Below, piece by piece: positions 1 to 8,229 of a stretch of DNA of 49,743 bases. The position numbers and the translations under genes are program-made. The stretch comes from Deltaproteobacteria bacterium. Lineage in GTDB: Bacteria > Desulfobacterota > Desulfuromonadia > Geobacterales > JAJYBI01. The stretch is from NCBI GenBank assembly GCA_021779095.1, contig JAJYBI010000027.1, positions 1-49,743 on the forward strand. Direction: 5' to 3'. The notes under the pieces were generated by a model. The model was given only the letters and a program-made list of their open reading frames with translations, was not told the origin of the DNA and did no database searches. How positions within the stretch are numbered: position 1 is the stretch's first letter; every line of letters starts with the position of its first letter.

Positions 1-19
1 TAAGATGCGTGTAGGACAT
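1..19 (-). CDS. IS30-family transposase, first six codons only
   Basis: The gene starts at 19 on the minus strand and runs off the left edge after MSYTHL. An AGGAGGAG Shine-Dalgarno sequence lies seven to eight bases upstream. IS30 transposases are DDE enzymes with an N-terminal HTH; none of that is visible here. The call depends on the start motif and on the adjacent inverted-repeat-like end. Confidence 0.5.
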
Positions 20-124
20 GGTGGGCTCCTCCTGGGGTATGTGTTGGTCGCGCTTCACACACTACCAGATTTGCCTGCCATGTCCTCTGCTTAGCTCACG
101 TGGTGCACTTACGAATAGAATCTA
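1..124 (-). mobile_element. Edge of an IS30-family insertion sequence (partial)
   Basis: Reading the minus strand, an AGGAGGAG ribosome-binding site precedes an ATG at 19-17 that starts MSYTHL, the usual beginning of IS30-family transposases (typically MSYTHLT.EERYQI). Between this start and the hsdS remnant lies about 100 bp of non-coding sequence, ending near 98-124 in sequence that resembles an IS30-type terminal inverted repeat (minus strand ATTCTATTCGTAAGTGCACC). The exact outer boundary is uncertain by several bases because the other end and the target duplication are not in the window. Family assignment rests on six residues plus the terminus and position. Confidence 0.6.
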
Positions 125-1859
125 CCTTCCCCATCATTGGAAATGGGTAAGCCTGAGTACGGTGGGGCATACTTGGGGACAGAAAAAGCCTGATGAATCA
201 TTTGTCTATATCGATGTTTCCTCGATTGACAATAAGGCTGGTGTGTTGTCAAAAAACTTGGAGGTTGTAAGCGCAAGTGCTGCCCCGAGTCGAGCAAGGA
301 AGGTTATAAATAAAGGCACTCTTATATATTCTACTGTACGCCCATACCTGTTAAATATCGCGATTGTTGACCGTGAGTTCGACTTCGAACCAATTGCGAG
401 CACTGCGTTTGCAATCATTCATCCGTGGGACGGTATTTCAACACGGTTTTTGTACTTGTATCTGCGTAGCCCAATTTTCGTTAGATATGTAGAGTCAGTT
501 CAAATTGGCATGGCATATCCGGCAATAAGCGATGAGAAATTCTATTCCGGAGTAGTACCGTTACCACCGACCGAAGAACAATACCGTATTGTCTCAAAAG
601 TTGACGAGCTAATGGCTTTGTGTGACAAGCTGGAAGCACAGCAGCAAGAGCACCGTAAGCTGCAAAACGCCCTTCGCCAGTCCAGCCTGCAAAGCGTCGC
701 TGCCGCAACCAGCCCGCATGAGCTGCAAACCACCTGGGCACGCCTCGCCGAGAGCTTTGGTTGGATGTTCCAAAAACCGGAAGATGTGGATGACTTCATT
801 GCAGAGTTGAAGAACATGGCCGTGCGTGGTTTGTTGGAATTGCCTTCTCCGACTTTGCCTGCCATCGAGAAAATCAAGACAAGCTGTGACAGCCTGCGGT
901 CTCAGTACATTAAATCCGGCCTGATGCGTCGACAGAAGATCGTCGGTGTGGCTGATTCGGATGTGACTTATCCTGAACATTGGGCCGTTTCCCCATTCGA
1001 TGAAGTTGGCATAGTGATTGGTGGGGTTACCAAAGGACGTGATCTTCGCGGTCGCGATGTTATTACGTGTCCCTACCTTGCAGTCGCCAACGTGCAGAGA
1101 GGGTTCTTCAAGCTTCAAGAGCTAAAAACTATTCAGATTGGCAAAGATGAGTTAGAAAAATATCTCGTCAAGGATAGTGATCTATTGATTGCCGAAGGAG
1201 GCGATTGGGATAAAGTTGGCCGAACTGCTATTTGGCGTGGCGGTGCAGAGAATTGCCTACATCAAAATCATGTTTTTAAGGCGCGAGTGCCCAGTGAATC
1301 TCTGCTCAACGAATGGGTTGAGCTTGTATTCAATTCAGGCGTAGGGCGAGACTACTTTGCAGGTGCGTCAAAACAGACGACGAATCTGGCGTCTATCAAT
1401 ATGACACAACTCCGTAGTTTCCCGCTACCAATCCCACCTTTAGACGAGCAGCGTGCCATTCTCAACAAATTAGGAGTATTGACAGAACTTTGTCTCGTGT
1501 GGCGCCATCAATTGCAGACCAAAGAAGAGCTTGCCTCACTTTTGGCAGGTGCTGCTATCGCAGTCTTCACCGGCATAACTACCGAACAGGAGGAGGATGA
1601 ACCTGTGAAAGCCCCTCAAACCGAGTTAATTGCCCCATTACGTCTGGGCCAGATGCCTGACATCAAGACTCAAGCACCTTTGGCCACCATCCTTGCCCGT
1701 CACAATGGCGAAATGGGCGCAAATGACTTATGGCAACGTTTCGGTGGTGAGATTGATGCCTTCTATGCACAACTGAAAAACGAAGTCGCTCACGGTTGGA
1801 TTCTGGAGCCCGCAGTGGCCGAGATGCGTGAGAATATTTTCACAGCGACTGGGGCCTGA
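125..1859 (+). pseudogene. hsdS: Type I restriction-modification specificity subunit HsdS, 5' end removed by IS insertion
   Basis: The reading frame encodes two target-recognition domains, each opening with the usual LP.HW motif (LPHHWKWV near 128; YPEHWAV near 970) and each closing with the conserved P.EEQ/DEQ helix (LPPTEEQYRIV; IPPLDEQRAIL). HsdS directs the methylase and nuclease of a type I system to its bipartite DNA site. The central linker (FQKPEDVDDFIAELKNMAV) belongs to a long-form HsdS family that should carry a matching helical segment before the first recognition domain. That segment is absent: upstream of about 125 the sequence becomes IS30-like, and the open frame from an ATG at 18 encodes an unrelated leader. 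An in-frame stop lies at 12-14. The C-terminal extension (about 90 residues with DLWQRFGGEIDAFYAQL) is typical of this subfamily. hsdM and hsdR are not in the window. The remnant probably gives no functional S subunit unless it is translated as a fusion from position 18. Confidence 0.75.
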
Positions 1860-1860
1860 G

Positions 1861-3738
1861 ATGCAGCTTCAACGCCTTCATATTCCAAACTATCGTAACC
1901 TTCGTAATCTGGAGATTGTGTTTAACACTCACTTTGAGGTTTTTGCAGATTCCTCCACTGATGCACCTCCCCAAACCATTCGCAGCCATGCATTGATCGG
2001 TCAAAACGGCACCGGTAAGTCCAACCTGATTGAAGCACTTATCACTATCTTCCGCGATATTGACCTCGATCGTGACGCCCCTTTCGACTACACAATAGAA
2101 TACAGCATTCGGGGCCATTCCATATTGATCGAGGCAGATACTGCCAAACGGAAACGCCCGTTCGTATGGGTGGACGGAGAGCAAAAGTCACAGGACTATC
2201 TCATCAAGAATGATCCGCCGGACAAGGTCCCACGCGACGAGCGTCGTGGCCCCCGATTGCTGCCGACCCATATCTTTGCCTATTACTCAGGCCGCAATGA
2301 GCGGATTGAAACCCTCTTCCAGGAACACCAACGTCGATTCAACCGCCGTCAAGAGATCACCGCTGAAGAAGTATTGTCGGAACAATTGCTCCAGAACTTC
2401 AGTGCCAGTGAGGCAGATATTCGTGCAGTCGAAGAGGCTCGTAAGCGTGAAGATAGTAAGCTACGGCAGCTTGGCGATGATCGCCTGCGCCGCCTATTCT
2501 ACTGTCGGGGAGGCCATAGCCAATTGGTATTGCTGGCGTGTCTGTTGTCGGAGGACCCCGTATTTAAGAAGGTGCTGGCCAACCTGAATATTGAGTCGTT
2601 GGAGTCAGCACTTTTCGTGCTGAAAGAGCCGCACCGCTTACGTGAAAAGCGTCGGGGTGGCAAGTTTGAAGAAAATGAAATTAACGAAGGTGATCCTCGC
2701 TTTTGGTATGCACGTGGCAATGTCGTCAGTGAGTTCCTCGACAAGCTCTGGAAAGTTTCGTGGGCGCCAATCGAGCAGGAGGCGACTAAGCAGATCGACT
2801 TTCGTGGTCGATCAGAAAAGCAGAAGCAGCTCTACTTATTCGTGCCCAGCCAGGAAAAGCTCAAGTTACTCGGCGAGTTGGTAGGCGGCACCGACAGTTT
2901 CTTCCGCTATGCAGAGGGTGCTTACATCGGCGATCTTATCGACGAAGTACGCATAACCGTTAAGAAGCGTGACGAACATGGCGGCAAAGTCAGCTTTACC
3001 CATCTCTCTGAGGGCGAGTTGCAGATGCTTACCGTGCTTGGCTTAATGCGTATTACCCGCGAAGACCATTGTTTGTTCCTGCTCGATGAACCAGATACAC
3101 ACCTGAATCCAATCTGGAAGCTGCGCTACTTCGACGACATTGAGGGAGTACTGACGGCCACTGAAGGGGCTCTTGTTCAGGGAGAATCGCAAATCTTCAT
3201 CACCACCCACGACCCGATGATGGTGGGAAGTCTCAAACGCGAGCAGGTTCACATTCTGCGGCGCGAAAACAGCCTCACGGTAGTGGAGCAGCCAGACATT
3301 CATCCCCAAGGGATGGGTGTCACCGGTTTACTAAAAAGCGAGCTCTTCGGCCTGGCTTCAACGCTGGACACCGAAACCGAGCGCCGACTGTTCCGCCGCA
3401 ACGAGTTGTATGTGAAAACGCCACGCACGGCGAAAGAAGATGCCGAACTAAGCCGATTGAGTTCTGAATTGGCTGATCTAGGCTTTTCTACCTCTGATTT
3501 TCGCGACCCGGACTATGCGCTGTTTGTGCGAAAGATGGCACAGCATCGCAAATTCAGAAAGCCGGTGCTTTCTCCGGAAGAGCAGGCGGAACAGGATGCT
3601 ATTGCCGATTCGATCATTGATGAAATCCTAGGTAAAGAAGTTGGCCCTGAAATATTTATTAAGGAACCGCCTGATAGAACGGATGAAATTAGCAAACTGA
3701 CTGATAAGCGAATAGCGATCATGGAGAATGAATCATGA
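1861..3738 (+). CDS. ptuA: Septu-like AAA/ABC-type ATPase (PtuA-like)
   Basis: This 625-residue ATPase of the SMC/RecF/ABC type has a Walker A at residues 47-54 (GQNGTGKS), an ABC signature LSEGE near 382, a Walker B FLLDEP near 406-411 and a switch histidine in ITTHDP near 450. The middle section (about 120-370) is charged and probably helical. Directly downstream, overlapping by 4 bp, is an HNH protein of the TIGR02646 type. That ATPase/HNH pairing defines the Septu anti-phage system, in which PtuA senses and PtuB cuts nucleic acid. RloA-type ATPases linked to type I restriction loci are a close alternative, since hsdS lies just upstream. The chosen ATG at 1861 directly follows the hsdS stop; an ATG at 1828 would overlap hsdS and lacks support. 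Function is inferred from family and neighbours. Confidence 0.75.
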   Translation: MQLQRLHIPNYRNLRNLEIVFNTHFEVFADSSTDAPPQTIRSHALIGQNGTGKSNLIEALITIFRDIDLDRDAPFDYTIEYSIRGHSILIEADTAKRKRPFVWVDGEQKSQDYLIKNDPPDKVPRDERRGPRLLPTHIFAYYSGRNERIETLFQEHQRRFNRRQEITAEEVLSEQLLQNFSASEADIRAVEEARKREDSKLRQLGDDRLRRLFYCRGGHSQLVLLACLLSEDPVFKKVLANLNIESLESALFVLKEPHRLREKRRGGKFEENEINEGDPRFWYARGNVVSEFLDKLWKVSWAPIEQEATKQIDFRGRSEKQKQLYLFVPSQEKLKLLGELVGGTDSFFRYAEGAYIGDLIDEVRITVKKRDEHGGKVSFTHLSEGELQMLTVLGLMRITREDHCLFLLDEPDTHLNPIWKLRYFDDIEGVLTATEGALVQGESQIFITTHDPMMVGSLKREQVHILRRENSLTVVEQPDIHPQGMGVTGLLKSELFGLASTLDTETERRLFRRNELYVKTPRTAKEDAELSRLSSELADLGFSTSDFRDPDYALFVRKMAQHRKFRKPVLSPEEQAEQDAIADSIIDEILGKEVGPEIFIKEPPDRTDEISKLTDKRIAIMENES

Positions 3739-4592
3739 TCTGGATTGACCTCGAACATAAGTTGCCAACCGATGCCAACATCCCTGGCTGGGTGCCTTGG
3801 ACGCAAGCGCGGTGGGATGCCTGGCTAGCGGAGTCGGCCCGCCTGTGTGGCGAACTGGCAGCACTCAATGCCGCCAATAGACGCGACGAACGTAATGATT
3901 TGATTGATGCACACAGCAGCCACTGGGGTCAGCTTAAACCTTGGCTACAGGCCTTATCAGGGGGCAAGTGTTGGTTTTCTGAGGTGAAGGAACTGTATTC
4001 CCATTACGATGTTGAGCATTTTCGCCCCAAAAAAGAGGCGAAAGCGATTGATGCCACTGTGCGGGATGGATATTGGTGGCTGGCGTTCAACTATATGAAT
4101 TTTCGACTCTGTGGCAACGTCGGCAACCGAAAAAAAGGAGGCTGGTTCCCGTTGCAAACGGGATCGCGCTGTTCCACATATGCCAATCAATGTGAAGAGG
4201 AAGAAACCGCCTATCTGCTTGATCCCATCGATATAGAAGATGTAAAGCTGCTGGCATTTGATGAGGAAGGCAAGGCTATCGCCCATCCGGATGCAACGGA
4301 CTGGGAAGCACAACGTGTAGAAGTAACTGCTGAACGCCTGAAGCTCAACGAGCATCCGGCACTGCCTGAAGAGCGTCGAAAGGTCTGGGTAAAGGTTTCT
4401 GGTCTGATCACCAGTTACCAGCGCAACATTGCTCGTTGTCGGAACGGTGGGAATGAAACCGCCAAACAAAAGGCCAAGGAGGCAGCACAACAGGTCCACG
4501 AAATGACACGGCCTACCGCTGAGTTGTCCGCCGTGGCCAGATGGTGTGTGCTATTCCGCAACGATCCGCAGTTATTGAGATTGGTAGCCTGA
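3735..4592 (+). CDS. ptuB: Septu-like HNH nuclease (PtuB-like, TIGR02646 type)
   Basis: This 285-residue protein carries the TIGR02646 HNH core: DVEHFRPKK at residues 92-100 (catalytic His95 region), then W..F.YMNFRLCGNVGN at about 115-131 and a KGGWFPL segment, followed further on by YLLDPID. It overlaps ptuA by 4 bp (ATGA), so the two are probably translationally coupled. In Septu systems this subunit degrades nucleic acid once released or activated by the ATPase. One oddity is that the first zinc knuckle, normally C..C, reads KCWFSE here, so only one cysteine is present at that position. The C-terminal half has no recognised motif. Retron-associated HNH proteins belong to the same family, but no reverse transcriptase is present here. 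Confidence 0.78.
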   Translation: MIWIDLEHKLPTDANIPGWVPWTQARWDAWLAESARLCGELAALNAANRRDERNDLIDAHSSHWGQLKPWLQALSGGKCWFSEVKELYSHYDVEHFRPKKEAKAIDATVRDGYWWLAFNYMNFRLCGNVGNRKKGGWFPLQTGSRCSTYANQCEEEETAYLLDPIDIEDVKLLAFDEEGKAIAHPDATDWEAQRVEVTAERLKLNEHPALPEERRKVWVKVSGLITSYQRNIARCRNGGNETAKQKAKEAAQQVHEMTRPTAELSAVARWCVLFRNDPQLLRLVA

Positions 4593-4617
4593 AGAAGTTT
4601 CATTACTGTGAGGGCCT

Positions 4618-5976
4618 ATGAAAATTGTTGCTGGAGGTGTGAATGGACTCTATCTCGAAGAAATCCACAATAAATCGATTGATAATACCGCCTGGATCAA
4701 AGCCGCAATAGCTTACGCAAATGGTCATCCAAAGATGTTTGATGACTGCTGGAAAAATCGAATCCCATTGACCTTCTATGGCCGATACGACAGCAGTGCG
4801 CCAGTCACAACGAATATTTTGAAGACCTTTCTCGATAGAAAATCTCCAAATTTCATTTGCAAGTTAGTCCCTGACATTTTTCACCCGAAGGTTATTTGGT
4901 GGGGCGGCTATGGAGCCTATATCGGCTCAGCAAACCTTACTGATAATGGCTGGGTAGGAAATATAGAAATGGGAGTATTCTTTACCCAAGAAGAACTAAT
5001 TGAAAACAATCTTGAGACTGAGCTTGACGATTTTTTTGAGCAGGTTGATGCAAAGGCACACTCACTAACGCAAGAAATTTATGATGAACTTTGCGATCTA
5101 GAATCGAAAGAAATCAGCGCAAAAAAAGCGAGAAGCAACGAGAAATCGGTATTTGACAAGAAAAGGATAATTCCAAGGCTGTTACCACTGCAACAAATTC
5201 CACCGAAGAATAGTAACGAGCGAAGACGTAATAGCTTCCTCAAAGAGTGGCGTGACACATTACAGATACTGCGCGATATTGCCGACCGCGTATCCGCCCC
5301 CTCAAATCAACCTGTTTGGCTTCCTGCTGCTACCCCCAAGGGAGTACAAGCCGATCAATTTTTGCACGCGTTTTATTATAACCATGTGCTACAAGGCAAG
5401 CGTGCTACACACCACGAACTTCACGAGAAAAATGTCAAGAATCCAGAATCGGCTCTACAGACAGCAATCTCCTGGTGGAAAGGAACAGCCAGGGCTCCTT
5501 CTTGGGAGGATGCAAACATAAGGAACTCTAAGGTAGTAAATGACTGCTTAAGCATAAAGAAAATACAAGATATTACGGAAGATGAATTTCTTGAAGTCTG
5601 CAAGAATGTCCATGCTTTAACCGACCATTGTCTTCGAGTCAGAAATAAAACGTTTGGCCTTCCGGACAATCAATATACTGAAAAACTAGAGCGAATAAAA
5701 ATTCTTTGCCATTACCTGTGGCGGCAAAGAACCAGTAACAATCGCAATGTCATTGATGTGTTGAGGCACACATTATATGGAGGAAAGGTCGAAGAGGTTC
5801 CCGACAGAATTTGGGAGTGTATCTCCATGGATGAGTTCAAAATACCTCACTTAGGTATCAGCAGTTTAGGAGAAATTGTCGGCTGGGCATTGCCTGATAC
5901 ATACCCTCCAAGGAATGGGCGAACAAGTAAAGCTTTGAGGGCTCTAGGGTATAAGGTAAAAATACATTCAGAATAA
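4618..5976 (+). CDS. Phospholipase D-like (HKD-type) putative nuclease
   Basis: This is a 452-residue protein whose first 150 residues form a single PLD-like module. HPK is at 89-91 and is followed by an IGSANLTDNG block at 102-111, matching the H.K...GS.N pattern of PLD nucleases and of helicase- or restriction-linked PLD domains. The Asp normally four residues after the Lys is not visible (W/G at that point), so the motif is a variant. A second HKD copy is not evident, which would fit action as a dimer. Residues 120-230 are charged and the C-terminal half is helical and unrecognised. It starts 25 bp after ptuB and is followed 25 bp later by the next gene, so it reads as part of the same operon. 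Nuclease function is inferred. Confidence 0.6.
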   Translation: MKIVAGGVNGLYLEEIHNKSIDNTAWIKAAIAYANGHPKMFDDCWKNRIPLTFYGRYDSSAPVTTNILKTFLDRKSPNFICKLVPDIFHPKVIWWGGYGAYIGSANLTDNGWVGNIEMGVFFTQEELIENNLETELDDFFEQVDAKAHSLTQEIYDELCDLESKEISAKKARSNEKSVFDKKRIIPRLLPLQQIPPKNSNERRRNSFLKEWRDTLQILRDIADRVSAPSNQPVWLPAATPKGVQADQFLHAFYYNHVLQGKRATHHELHEKNVKNPESALQTAISWWKGTARAPSWEDANIRNSKVVNDCLSIKKIQDITEDEFLEVCKNVHALTDHCLRVRNKTFGLPDNQYTEKLERIKILCHYLWRQRTSNNRNVIDVLRHTLYGGKVEEVPDRIWECISMDEFKIPHLGISSLGEIVGWALPDTYPPRNGRTSKALRALGYKVKIHSE

Positions 5977-6001
5977 TCACTCGCTTTGTGAGGTGTGAAG
6001 T

Positions 6002-6802
6002 ATGAAATACGTAATGGTCACTAACTGGGAAAATCACTGGGATAAGCTGAGAAATAATAAGACGCAGTATAGCCTCGGAATGCTCAAATCTGGCGTTGAT
6101 CCGTTTGGGTTGCCAGCTAGTGTTGAAACAATTTTTGTTAAATTGATGCCGGTTACAAAAGCTATTGAAAAGGCTTGGATTGGCAGAACCTTCAACTTCC
6201 AACAGAGCGGCAATCGAATCGAATTTTCGGTAGAAATCGCACATCTGATAACCTGTCCTGACCAGTATGCGAACTTTACCGAGGGGTGGTATCTAGTCGG
6301 CAACGAAGAGAACACTAAAACTGATTTACTTCCGAAATTCATGATAAGTCTTGGAAGCATAAAAGACTGGAGGGCATTTGAGAACGATTTTTACATGTTG
6401 CTCAAGTGCATTGGAGTCAATGACGCTTACAAATATGAACAGACCGACCAGCGGGGAAAAGCCGACGGGTATTTTTCCTTTGGTAATCTGTCGGTCCTAT
6501 ACGACTGCACCTTGGAATCAAATTTTGAAAACCTGAAGAATGTTCAGATCAGTAATTTCTGTGACCAGCTGAAAAAGGACAAAATCGAAGTCAAGAACAG
6601 GAAAATCACCATCGGACAGCATAAGAAGGCGGTTTGGATCATTACCCAATGCCGATCTTCACGTCAAATCGACCAGATCGATGATGTCAGAATCAAGGAA
6701 ATATCAGTTTATGATCTTGTCGATCTGTATATCAGGAGGATCACTTCCGAACTCGATTCGGAAGGGCTCGAAGAAGCTCTAACCAAATTAGGCCAAGGGT
6801 GA
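6002..6802 (+). CDS. Uncharacterised protein, possible restriction-endonuclease-like fold
   Basis: I do not recognise this 266-residue protein. The segment around residues 152-171 (GKADGYFSFGNLSVLYDCTL) resembles the core of FokI-like PD-(D/E)XK nucleases: Asp155-Gly, a short hairpin, then Asp168-Cys-Thr170 at the D/E-X-K position. Here Thr replaces the catalytic Lys, so it is either a degenerate nuclease or a coincidental match. A following strand WIITQC (about 215) would suit the same fold. The gene is 25 bp after the PLD-like gene, and its stop lies 6 bp before the next start. Base composition is AT-rich like its neighbours. Only the position in a defence-type operon suggests a role. Confidence 0.55.
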   Translation: MKYVMVTNWENHWDKLRNNKTQYSLGMLKSGVDPFGLPASVETIFVKLMPVTKAIEKAWIGRTFNFQQSGNRIEFSVEIAHLITCPDQYANFTEGWYLVGNEENTKTDLLPKFMISLGSIKDWRAFENDFYMLLKCIGVNDAYKYEQTDQRGKADGYFSFGNLSVLYDCTLESNFENLKNVQISNFCDQLKKDKIEVKNRKITIGQHKKAVWIITQCRSSRQIDQIDDVRIKEISVYDLVDLYIRRITSELDSEGLEEALTKLGQG

Positions 6803-6807
6803 TCTGC

Positions 6808-7314
6808 ATGGCGAAAATCTTTAAAGTTCATACCGATGAGCTGGGGCGATTAATTGCCTGCTTGCAGAAATCTATGTACGGAGTTAGCCGAACAGCCTTC
6901 ACGCAGGAGCTGCCACCCGAATTGCGCTCAGCATCTGTAGGCGACATTGTTTTCATCAGCGAAAGGAAAATATGCGGGAATGCCTTGTTTGGGCCACTTT
7001 ATATTGTTGGAAGCAGACAAGGGATTGTACCGGCAAAGAATTTCGGAAGCTGGGTGGAGATAAATGTGAGAAAGAGCGATGCGAAAGAACTCGCATATTG
7101 GGTTGATCTTGAGAAGAGGAATTATTGTCTACTATTCGACAAGTTGCTCAGCGACAGAATATCAATTGTCTGGCCGAATGATTGGGCGCGTATTGGTATT
7201 CAACTTCCCCCTTGGGGTATAGTAACTGATGAAAACGCACATAAGCTGATCGACTTTGCGGTAGCTAATGAACAGGAAGCACGATCGTTCTTTCAAAAGC
7301 ATCGGTTTTGGTAG
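6808..7314 (+). CDS. Putative EVE/PUA-like domain protein
   Basis: This 168-residue protein looks like an EVE/YTH-type (PUA-like) domain. It has a core of beta strands with a conserved GDIVFIS segment (about 45-51), a G-FGPLYIVGS strand and turn, and a C-terminal helix. EVE domains bind modified bases and are often fused to or encoded beside restriction enzymes. I base the call on strand pattern and length, not on a decisive motif. The ATG at 6808 is preferred because AAGGG lies about eight bases upstream; a GTG at 6799 overlapping the previous stop is the alternative. It lies between two possible PD-(D/E)XK proteins, so recognition of modified DNA is a reasonable but unproven role. Confidence 0.45.
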   Translation: MAKIFKVHTDELGRLIACLQKSMYGVSRTAFTQELPPELRSASVGDIVFISERKICGNALFGPLYIVGSRQGIVPAKNFGSWVEINVRKSDAKELAYWVDLEKRNYCLLFDKLLSDRISIVWPNDWARIGIQLPPWGIVTDENAHKLIDFAVANEQEARSFFQKHRFW

Positions 7315-7374
7315 GTGAAGCATTTACAGAATCAGTGGTAACCGTGCAGTAGCTGGTTAATGGAGGATAACAGT

Positions 7375-7851
7375 TTGATTGACAATAATGGTCTTGATAT
7401 CAACCGGCTTGGCAAGATCATTCAAGAGGCAAAAAAGCTTGCATGGGAATATAAAACCCTTACTGGTAAGCCCCTTGGGATAACCGGAGAAGTTGCAGAA
7501 TACGAAGCCGCCCGTCTGCTCAATATGCAACTCTGTGATGCCAGACAATCAGGCCATGACGCTATTGAGAAACGTTCCACTGGGGACAAGAAGATTCAGA
7601 TCAAGGGGCGCTGCGTTAGATCAAAGAAATCAGGGCAGCGGGTACCTAGTATCAAGCTGACGCATGACTGGGATTCTGTGATGCTCGTGCTCTTGGATGA
7701 AAATTTTGAGCCGATGAAGATACTTCAAGCTGAACGGTCAGCTATTGAGCACGTGTTGACGAAACCTGGTTCAAAATCTAGAACGGAACGGGGATCTATG
7801 TCCATCAGCCAGTTCAAGGCCATATCTAAACAAGTTTGGCCAAAGGAGTAA
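7375..7851 (+). CDS. Putative PD-(D/E)XK-fold protein (DUF6998-like)
   Basis: This protein of about 158 residues resembles small restriction-type nucleases of the DUF6998 kind. Counted from the upstream ATG at 7360, a helix with Glu44 (TGEVAEYEAARLL) is followed by SGHDAI (Asp67) and then IQIKGR (Gln80, Lys82), the D...(E/Q)-X-K arrangement of PD-(D/E)XK enzymes. The start is unusual. GGAGG at 7362-7366 lies inside the longer frame and is eight bases from a TTG at 7375, so TTG is favoured over the ATG at 7360, which has no good upstream site. Five bases separate it from the following zinc-ribbon gene. Catalytic activity is inferred. Confidence 0.6.
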   Translation: MIDNNGLDINRLGKIIQEAKKLAWEYKTLTGKPLGITGEVAEYEAARLLNMQLCDARQSGHDAIEKRSTGDKKIQIKGRCVRSKKSGQRVPSIKLTHDWDSVMLVLLDENFEPMKILQAERSAIEHVLTKPGSKSRTERGSMSISQFKAISKQVWPKE

Positions 7852-7855
7852 CAGA

Positions 7856-8047
7856 ATGGCGAATCTACCTGGTCCACAACCTGACATCAAGTTTTGTCCA
7901 ATCTGCAAAGGGGACTTAGAAAACGTACCTCGAAGTAAAATGCGATCGAAGGGATACACACGGACAGATGGCTCTGTCTCTGAGCACACGCATACTTATA
8001 AATGCGTATCCTGCTTGATAAGATTTGAAATCAATCAGGATAGATAA
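7856..8047 (+). CDS. Small zinc-ribbon protein
   Basis: This 63-residue protein has two CxxC knuckles, CPIC at 14-17 and CVSC at 50-53, separated by a basic and polar stretch with two histidines (H44, H46). This is the layout of a zinc ribbon that may bind nucleic acid or a partner protein. An AAGGAG site seven bases before the ATG, and a gap of only four bases after the previous stop, mark it as the last gene of the cassette. No named family recognised. Confidence 0.6.
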   Translation: MANLPGPQPDIKFCPICKGDLENVPRSKMRSKGYTRTDGSVSEHTHTYKCVSCLIRFEINQDR

Positions 8048-8229
8048 CAAGACGATTAGTTCCCAAGATAACTGATTTGAACTAGTTATGTATTATATCT
8101 GACATAAAGAATTATTGCCAATATTGTTATAAACAATTACTTATTATGCTGTCGTCAAAAGGTTGTCTGGCAACAGTAAAGTATGCTTATAGAGCAGCAT
8201 GTTACTTTATGTTAATGAAGGAGATGAAA

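Noticed and set aside
18..124. N-terminal leader of the hsdS frame starting at 18
   Set aside because: The leader is encoded by the IS30-like end, antisense to the transposase start, and does not resemble HsdS.
3735..4592. Retron-associated HNH effector
   Set aside because: No reverse transcriptase or msr/msd-like repeat structure lies nearby.
4618..8047. Assignment to DISARM because of the PLD-like gene
   Set aside because: No DISARM helicase, DUF1998 or methyltransferase gene is present.
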